DNA of 31,720 nucleotides from assembly GCF_041601295.1 (NCBI RefSeq), contig NZ_JBFIII010000025.1, positions 1 through 31,720 on the forward strand, written 5' to 3'. The translations under genes were made by a program, and so were the position numbers. Below are positions 28,144-31,720 of this stretch, one piece after another; positions within the stretch are counted from its first letter, which is position 1; each line of letters opens with the position of its first letter. A model generated the notes under the pieces. It ran no database searches and had not been told where the DNA came from. It saw nothing but the letters and a program-made list of their open reading frames with translations. The DNA is from Immundisolibacter sp. Its GTDB lineage: Bacteria; Pseudomonadota; Gammaproteobacteria; Immundisolibacterales; Immundisolibacteraceae.

Positions 28144-28413
28144 CTAGCCAACCAGGACCGGAATATCGGTGATCAGGCGCTGCGTGTAATCGATCAGCGT
28201 CTGCAACAGCCAGGGGCCGGCGACCACCAGGACCAGGGCCATCACGATCAGCTTCGGCACGAAGCTCAGGGTCATCTCGTTGATCTGCGTCGCGGCCTGC
28301 AGCATGCCGACCAGCAGACCTACGGTGAGCATCGCCAGCAGTGGGCCACCGGCCAGCATCAAGCAGGTCCACAACGCGTCGCGGCCGATGTCCAGGACCA
28401 CCTGCGGGGTCAT
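28144..28413 (-). CDS. fliQ: FliQ, small flagellar export gate protein
   Basis: This is an 89-residue protein, the usual FliQ length, with two membrane helices (LWTCLMLAGGPLLAMLTVGL and LSFVPKLIVMALVLVVAGP) joined by the conserved loop GMLQAATQINEMT. Four or more copies surround FliP and FliR in the export gate. The start is the ATG at 28413, giving MTPQVVLDIGRDAL; a longer frame reaching back to 28473 would run into fliP and adds a sequence unlike FliQ. It begins ten bases after the fliP stop. Confidence 0.95.
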   Translation of the reverse strand: MTPQVVLDIGRDALWTCLMLAGGPLLAMLTVGLLVGMLQAATQINEMTLSFVPKLIVMALVLVVAGPWLLQTLIDYTQRLITDIPVLVG

Positions 28414-28423
28414 GACCCGGCGC

Positions 28424-29161
28424 TCATCGGTAGAAGCTGCCGGCGAGCGTGCCCATGACCAGGCTCCAGCCATCCACCAGCACGAACAGCATGATCTTGA
28501 ACGGCAACGAGATGATCATCGGTGACAGCATCATCATGCCCAGCGACATCAGGACGCTGGCCACCACAAGATCGATCACCACGAACGGCACGAACAGCAG
28601 GAATCCGATCTGAAACGCGGTTTTGAGCTCGCTGGTGACAAACGCCGCCGTCAGCAGCGTGAATGGCACCGCGTCCGGACTCTCGAAGGAAGCATCCTTG
28701 CCGGAGATGCGCGCGAAGGTCGCAATGTCGGATTCACGCGTCTGCGCCAGCATGAACTGACGCAACGGCGCCGAGGCCTTGACCGCCGCATCGGGCAGGG
28801 TCAGTTCTTCCTGAAGGTACGGCTGCAATGCCTCGCCGTTGATACGCGTCAGGACCGGGCCCATCACGAACAGCGTCAGCAACAGCGCCAGACCGGCCAG
28901 GATCTGGCTCGACGGCGTCTGCCCGGTGCCCAGCGCCTGGCGCAGGATGGCCAGTACCACCACGATGCGGGTAAACGAGGTCATCGCCAGCAACACCCCG
29001 GGCAGCAGGGTGAGGAAGGTCATGACCGCCAGCACTTGCAGGCTGACGCTCCAGCTCTGCCCGCCGTCCGCGACCGGAGTCAGCGTCAGCGCCTGCAAGC
29101 CGGCCTGCGCCAACACCGGCAACGGTGTCAGGAGCAGCAAAGCGAGCCACAGCCGCTTCAC
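28424..29161 (-). CDS. fliP: FliP, flagellar export gate protein
   Basis: This 245-residue protein has the same length as E. coli FliP. It has a cleavable signal peptide (KRLWLALLLLTPLPVLAQA), then a first membrane segment in LQVLAVMTFLTLLPGVLLAM, a conserved periplasmic loop (INGEALQPYLQEELTLPDA, FMLAQTRESDIATFARI) and C-terminal segments with GMMMLSPMIISLPFKIMLFV, a FliP signature. Five copies form the core of the export channel. Translation starts at GTG 29161, which overlaps the fliO stop (GTGA) and has GAGG seven bases upstream. Confidence 0.95.
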   Translation of the reverse strand: MKRLWLALLLLTPLPVLAQAGLQALTLTPVADGGQSWSVSLQVLAVMTFLTLLPGVLLAMTSFTRIVVVLAILRQALGTGQTPSSQILAGLALLLTLFVMGPVLTRINGEALQPYLQEELTLPDAAVKASAPLRQFMLAQTRESDIATFARISGKDASFESPDAVPFTLLTAAFVTSELKTAFQIGFLLFVPFVVIDLVVASVLMSLGMMMLSPMIISLPFKIMLFVLVDGWSLVMGTLAGSFYR

Positions 29162-29550
29162 GACGCGCCCTCGGCATTGGCTTCCCGCGCGGCGCCAAGT
29201 CGCGCGGCAAAGGTCTCGTTCACCGCCTCCGGCGACCGGCTCACATCGGCGTCACCAAGCAGCATCAGCGTCTGCACCCGTCCGGGTGCGACGCCGATCA
29301 ACAGTTGTCGGCCGGCCACCTCAAGCAGCACCACCCGTTCGCGGGCGCCGAGGTTCAGCGCCGCCAGCGCGCGAATGCGGCCACCCAGCCCGGGGCGCGT
29401 CTGCATGCGCTTCAAGAGCAGATACAAGCCGCCGATCAGCGCCACCACCACAGCCAGGCTGACCACCATCTGGCCACTGGCGGCCAGCGCCGACGGCGCC
29501 GCCCAGGCCGACATCGGGCACAGCAGCAGGCATGGCAGCGAACGGATCAA
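29158..29550 (-). CDS. fliO: FliO, accessory protein for FliP assembly
   Basis: This 130-residue protein has a signal-like N-terminus (IRSLPCLLLCPMSAWA), a single membrane helix (MVVSLAVVVALIGGLYLLL) and a small cytoplasmic domain with the FliO pattern GARERVVLLEVAGRQLLIGV. FliO helps FliP form its ring and is the least conserved gate component. Translation probably starts at TTG 29550: GGAG lies six bases upstream, and the TTG overlaps the fliN stop (TTGA). An in-frame ATG at 29514 would cut off half of the signal segment. Confidence 0.88.
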   Translation of the reverse strand: MIRSLPCLLLCPMSAWAAPSALAASGQMVVSLAVVVALIGGLYLLLKRMQTRPGLGGRIRALAALNLGARERVVLLEVAGRQLLIGVAPGRVQTLMLLGDADVSRSPEAVNETFAARLGAAREANAEGAS

Positions 29551-29933
29551 GCGACGCTCCGCGTGCGCTCGACCGGATTCAGGACCTCGGTCAGGCGGAT
29601 GCCGAACTTGTCCTCGACCACCACCACCTCGCCCCGTGCCACCAGCGTACCGTTGGCCAGCACGTCCAGAGGCTCCCCGGCCACGCGGTTCAGTTCCACC
29701 ACCGCGCCCTGGCCAAGCGCCAGCAAGCGGGCGATGCTCATGGATGCCTGGCCGACCTCGACCGTCAGGGTGACCGGAATATCCAGAATCAACCCCAGGT
29801 CGACATCGCGGCCACCGCCAGTGACAGGCGCGGCGAGAGTCGCAGCCGGTGCCGGGGTCAAAGGGGGTACATCGACTTTCGGCTGGGCAGCCACCGTGTC
29901 CTGCGCCAGTTCGTCATCCACTTCAGCGTTCAT
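29547..29933 (-). CDS. fliN: FliN, flagellar C-ring protein
   Basis: This 128-residue protein has a Pro/Ala-rich N-terminal tail of about 40 residues followed by one SpoA domain (DLGLILDIPVTLTVEVG, LALGQGAVVELNRVAGEPLD, VLANGTLVARGEVVVVED, FGIRLTEVL). It forms the base of the rotor switch and binds FliM and the export ATPase complex. AGGAGG inside the end of fliM serves as its ribosome binding site, and the stop codon of fliM overlaps the ATG by one base (TAATG). Confidence 0.96.
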   Translation of the reverse strand: MNAEVDDELAQDTVAAQPKVDVPPLTPAPAATLAAPVTGGGRDVDLGLILDIPVTLTVEVGQASMSIARLLALGQGAVVELNRVAGEPLDVLANGTLVARGEVVVVEDKFGIRLTEVLNPVERTRSVA

Positions 29934-30919
29934 TAGGACTGTCCTCCTGTTTCGCCAATGCCACCGCGTTTCAAGCGCCGGGTCACCGAGACCGCGTTGC
30001 TGCCGTTACTCACACCAAATTCCCCTATAAACAGCGCCCGCCCGTCCACTTCCAGACGGGCGTTCTCGTCGCGGTCAAAAACGAGTACGTCGCCGGTCTG
30101 CAAGCCCAGGACCTGGCGCAGGCTGGAAACTTTCTCGGCGACGATGGCGCGCATCGACAGTGGGCTTTGCAGCACACGGCTGGTGAGCGCCGACCGCCAG
30201 CCACTGTCATCGGGCGCCTTGGCCGGCACCCCGCCCCGCAGCGTTGGCCACACGCCCTGCAACGCCGGCAACGGGATGGCCAGGCGAAAATCCCCACCAC
30301 CGCCCAGCACCGCCACCTCGTAGCTGTGCACCAGGACCATCTCCGCCGGATCGATCAACGACACCAGCAACGGATCCACATCGCTGCTCGCGACTGACAT
30401 TTGAAGCGGCAGCACCGGAGCCCAGGCGGCCTGGAGTTCCGGAATCAACAGATCCAGCAAGCTGCCGAGCATGCGCCGCTCGGTGGGCGTCAGATCGCGG
30501 TTGGCTGGCCCCGGGGTGGCCCGTCCACCACCGAAGAAGCTCTCCACCACGGCAAAAATTAACGACGGGTCCAGCGCGAGCGCTGCCGAGCACGCCAGTG
30601 GCGCCATTTCCAGGCCACAAATGCTGGCGCGCGCCGGCAGGCCGTGTACGAACTCGCGAAATTCCTGGGTCTGCGCACCACGGGACGAAACCAGCGTCTC
30701 GCGCCCCAAATAGACGGTCAACGCCCGGCTGAGGCCCTCACAGAAGTACTCGGTGACCCGCTGCAATGCCGGCAGGTCAGTGCCATCCTGCAATGGCATA
30801 CGGTCGGTCAGGTCGTACGGCTCCACCCCGCCGCCGCGGCCGGGCCGCTTGGCCGCGGTCGGCGCGCTGTCCAGCAACGCGCTCAACTCGGCCGGTGACA
30901 CTAGCTCGTCGTCGGCCAT
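29933..30919 (-). CDS. fliM: FliM, flagellar motor switch protein
   Basis: This 328-residue protein (E. coli: 334) links the rotor to CheY signalling. The CheC-like middle domain spans about residues 50-230 (VTEYFCEGLSRALTVYLG, IFAVVESFFGGGRATPG, FTP-like LTPTERRMLGSLLD) and a C-terminal SpoA domain spans about 250-320 (LGLQTGDVLVFDRDENARLEVDG is its core; GEFGVSNGSNAVSV follows). The N-terminal CheY-binding motif, usually LSQAEIDALL, reads VSPAELSALL here. The ATG is one base after the fliL stop and has no ribosome binding site of its own, so translation is probably coupled to fliL. Confidence 0.95.
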   Translation of the reverse strand: MADDELVSPAELSALLDSAPTAAKRPGRGGGVEPYDLTDRMPLQDGTDLPALQRVTEYFCEGLSRALTVYLGRETLVSSRGAQTQEFREFVHGLPARASICGLEMAPLACSAALALDPSLIFAVVESFFGGGRATPGPANRDLTPTERRMLGSLLDLLIPELQAAWAPVLPLQMSVASSDVDPLLVSLIDPAEMVLVHSYEVAVLGGGGDFRLAIPLPALQGVWPTLRGGVPAKAPDDSGWRSALTSRVLQSPLSMRAIVAEKVSSLRQVLGLQTGDVLVFDRDENARLEVDGRALFIGEFGVSNGSNAVSVTRRLKRGGIGETGGQS

Positions 30920-30920
30920 G

Positions 30921-31442
30921 TCACTGCATTACGAAGTTGGTGAAATACAGGCCGTCCACATCGGTAGGCGCGTGCTGGGCCTTCAGAAGCGCCTTGAGTG
31001 TCGTCAGCGCCTCGGCGCGTAGCGTCTCCTTGCCCTCTCGACTGCTCAGCGTGGCGTAGTCGGAACTGCTGAACAAAATGATCAGCTGGTCCCGAATGGC
31101 CGGCATATGCAGCTTGACCGCCTCGCCGACCGCCGGATCGCGGCTCATGACATCGACCGACACCTGCAGGAAGCGAATGGCCCCGTCGTCCTCGAAGTTC
31201 ACCACGAACGGCGGATCAAGCGGCGTATAAGCAGCCGGCGCAGTCGCTTTCTTCGGGGCTGCATGCTCCCCGGCTGCGGGCTTCTCGGCGGCCTTGTCGC
31301 CCCCCATGAGAAACATACTCAGGCCCACGCTGGCGCCCACCAGGACAAGTCCGCCGCCGGCCATGATCAGCAGTGATTTCATCCCTCCTTTCTTCTTGGT
31401 GGCTTCACCGCCCAAATCCAAGTCTGCTTCTGCTGTTGCCAT
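30921..31442 (-). CDS. fliL: FliL, stator-associated flagellar protein
   Basis: This 173-residue protein has a short basic cytoplasmic tail (EATKKKGGMK), one membrane helix at about residues 23-46, an Ala/Lys/Pro-rich linker, and the periplasmic FliL domain (YTPLDPPFVVNF, RFLQVSVDVMSRDPAVGEAV, MPAIRDQLIILFSSSDYATL, VDGLYFTNFVMQ). FliL supports stator function under load. The ATG at 31442 is chosen because AGGAG lies ten bases upstream (31453-31457 on the complementary strand); a TTG at 31463 in the same frame would leave no room for this site. It is the first gene of the flagellar block in the window and is preceded by a sigma-54 promoter. Confidence 0.93.
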   Translation of the reverse strand: MATAEADLDLGGEATKKKGGMKSLLIMAGGGLVLVGASVGLSMFLMGGDKAAEKPAAGEHAAPKKATAPAAYTPLDPPFVVNFEDDGAIRFLQVSVDVMSRDPAVGEAVKLHMPAIRDQLIILFSSSDYATLSSREGKETLRAEALTTLKALLKAQHAPTDVDGLYFTNFVMQ

Positions 31443-31482
31443 GCCTGATCCGCTCCTGTCCAAAAGGTTCGGACTGGCTCAA

Positions 31483-31500
31483 AGCAAACAGAGTGCCAAC
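31483..31500 (-). promoter_or_regulatory. Sigma-54 (RpoN) promoter of the fliL operon
   Basis: Read on the minus strand this is TTGGCACTCTGTTTGC, an excellent match to the sigma-54 consensus TGGCAC-N5-TTGC, with GG and GC separated by exactly ten bases. Transcription should start near 31472, giving a leader of about 30 bases before the fliL ATG. In Pseudomonas and Vibrio this operon depends on RpoN and the activator FleQ/FlrC (known of the system). Confidence 0.85.
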
Positions 31501-31504
31501 TTTA

Positions 31505-31529
31505 TAACTATATTATTTACAATTAGTTA
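31505..31529. promoter_or_regulatory. AT-rich inverted repeat upstream of the sigma-54 promoter
   Basis: TAACTA (31505-31510) and TAGTTA (31524-31529) form a 6-bp inverted repeat around a 13-base AT-rich spacer. It begins a few bases beyond the -24 element, in a stretch with hardly any G or C, unlike the rest of the window. It could be a binding site for the flagellar activator or a DNA-bending protein. The exact protein cannot be named; no clear IHF consensus is seen. Confidence 0.4.
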
Positions 31530-31630
31530 AACGACCTCCCGGCGTCAACGGCGTAGCACCACATGCCTTTTGACGCGAATCCCAAGGCCAAGTGACGGCA
31601 ATTTGACAGCCATCGCAGCAGCGCTCGGGT

Positions 31631-31720
31631 TCAGCGTCGATCGGTAACGAACGACAGCGGGCGAACCAGTTCTCGCCCGGGACGGCTTGCATCGAAGATG
31701 AAGCAGCGCCCCGGCCGCCG
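31631..31720 (-). CDS. Possible 3' end of an upstream gene
   Basis: On the minus strand a frame open from the window edge ends with TGA at 31631-31633 and reads RCFIFDASRPGRELVRPLS before the end. It looks more protein-like than the other two frames, but only 29 codons are visible and no family is recognised. FliK, which often precedes fliL, does not obviously match. If real, the 188 bases between its stop and the fliL ATG hold the promoter region and otherwise nothing recognisable. Confidence 0.25.
   Translation of the reverse strand, partial: RRPGRCFIFDASRPGRELVRPLSFVTDRR

Noticed and set aside
31443..31463. TTG at 31463 as the fliL start
   Set aside because: The ribosome binding site AGGAG lies inside this extension and points to the ATG at 31442.

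Overview
The window is GC-rich, densely coded DNA from a Gram-negative bacterium, most likely a polarly flagellated gammaproteobacterium. The evidence is a fliLMNOPQR-flhB-flhA-flhF-flhG-fliA-motC-motD block in the order used by Pseudomonas- and Xanthomonas-like bacteria, with a clear sigma-54 promoter in front of fliL. The genus cannot be read from the sequence.

Region 1 (1-13383, plus strand) is an alpha-glucan/trehalose operon. It holds the 3' end of glgE (maltosyltransferase), a treS-maltokinase fusion, a glgX/treX-type debranching enzyme, treZ, and a 1719-residue fusion of MalQ (4-alpha-glucanotransferase) to TreY (maltooligosyltrehalose synthase). Together they link trehalose and alpha-glucan in both directions. 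TreS and maltokinase turn trehalose into maltose-1-phosphate, which GlgE adds to glucan. GlgX trims branches, MalQ reshapes linear chains, and TreY/TreZ convert chain ends back to free trehalose. No branching enzyme (GlgB) lies in the window.

Region 2 (13438-16823) is a mixed region. It contains mscS-corA (minus strand, convergent with the trehalose operon), a decayed CPA1-type cation/proton antiporter with a large internal deletion, and a small class I methyltransferase.

Region 3 (16923-19275, minus strand) holds nadA (quinolinate synthase) and an iron-sulfur subunit of glycolate oxidase (glcF) that has no glcD or glcE beside it.

Region 4 (19414-31442, minus strand, read from right to left) is a compact flagellar cluster: C-ring and export gate genes (fliL to flhA), polar placement and number control (flhF, flhG), the flagellar sigma factor (fliA) and a second-type stator pair (motC, motD). 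Most junctions overlap or are separated by fewer than 15 bases. The chemotaxis genes that usually sit between fliA and motC are missing. The last 280 bases hold the fliL promoter, an AT-rich inverted repeat and possibly the 3' end of another gene.

No tRNA, rRNA, CRISPR array, insertion sequence or prophage was seen.
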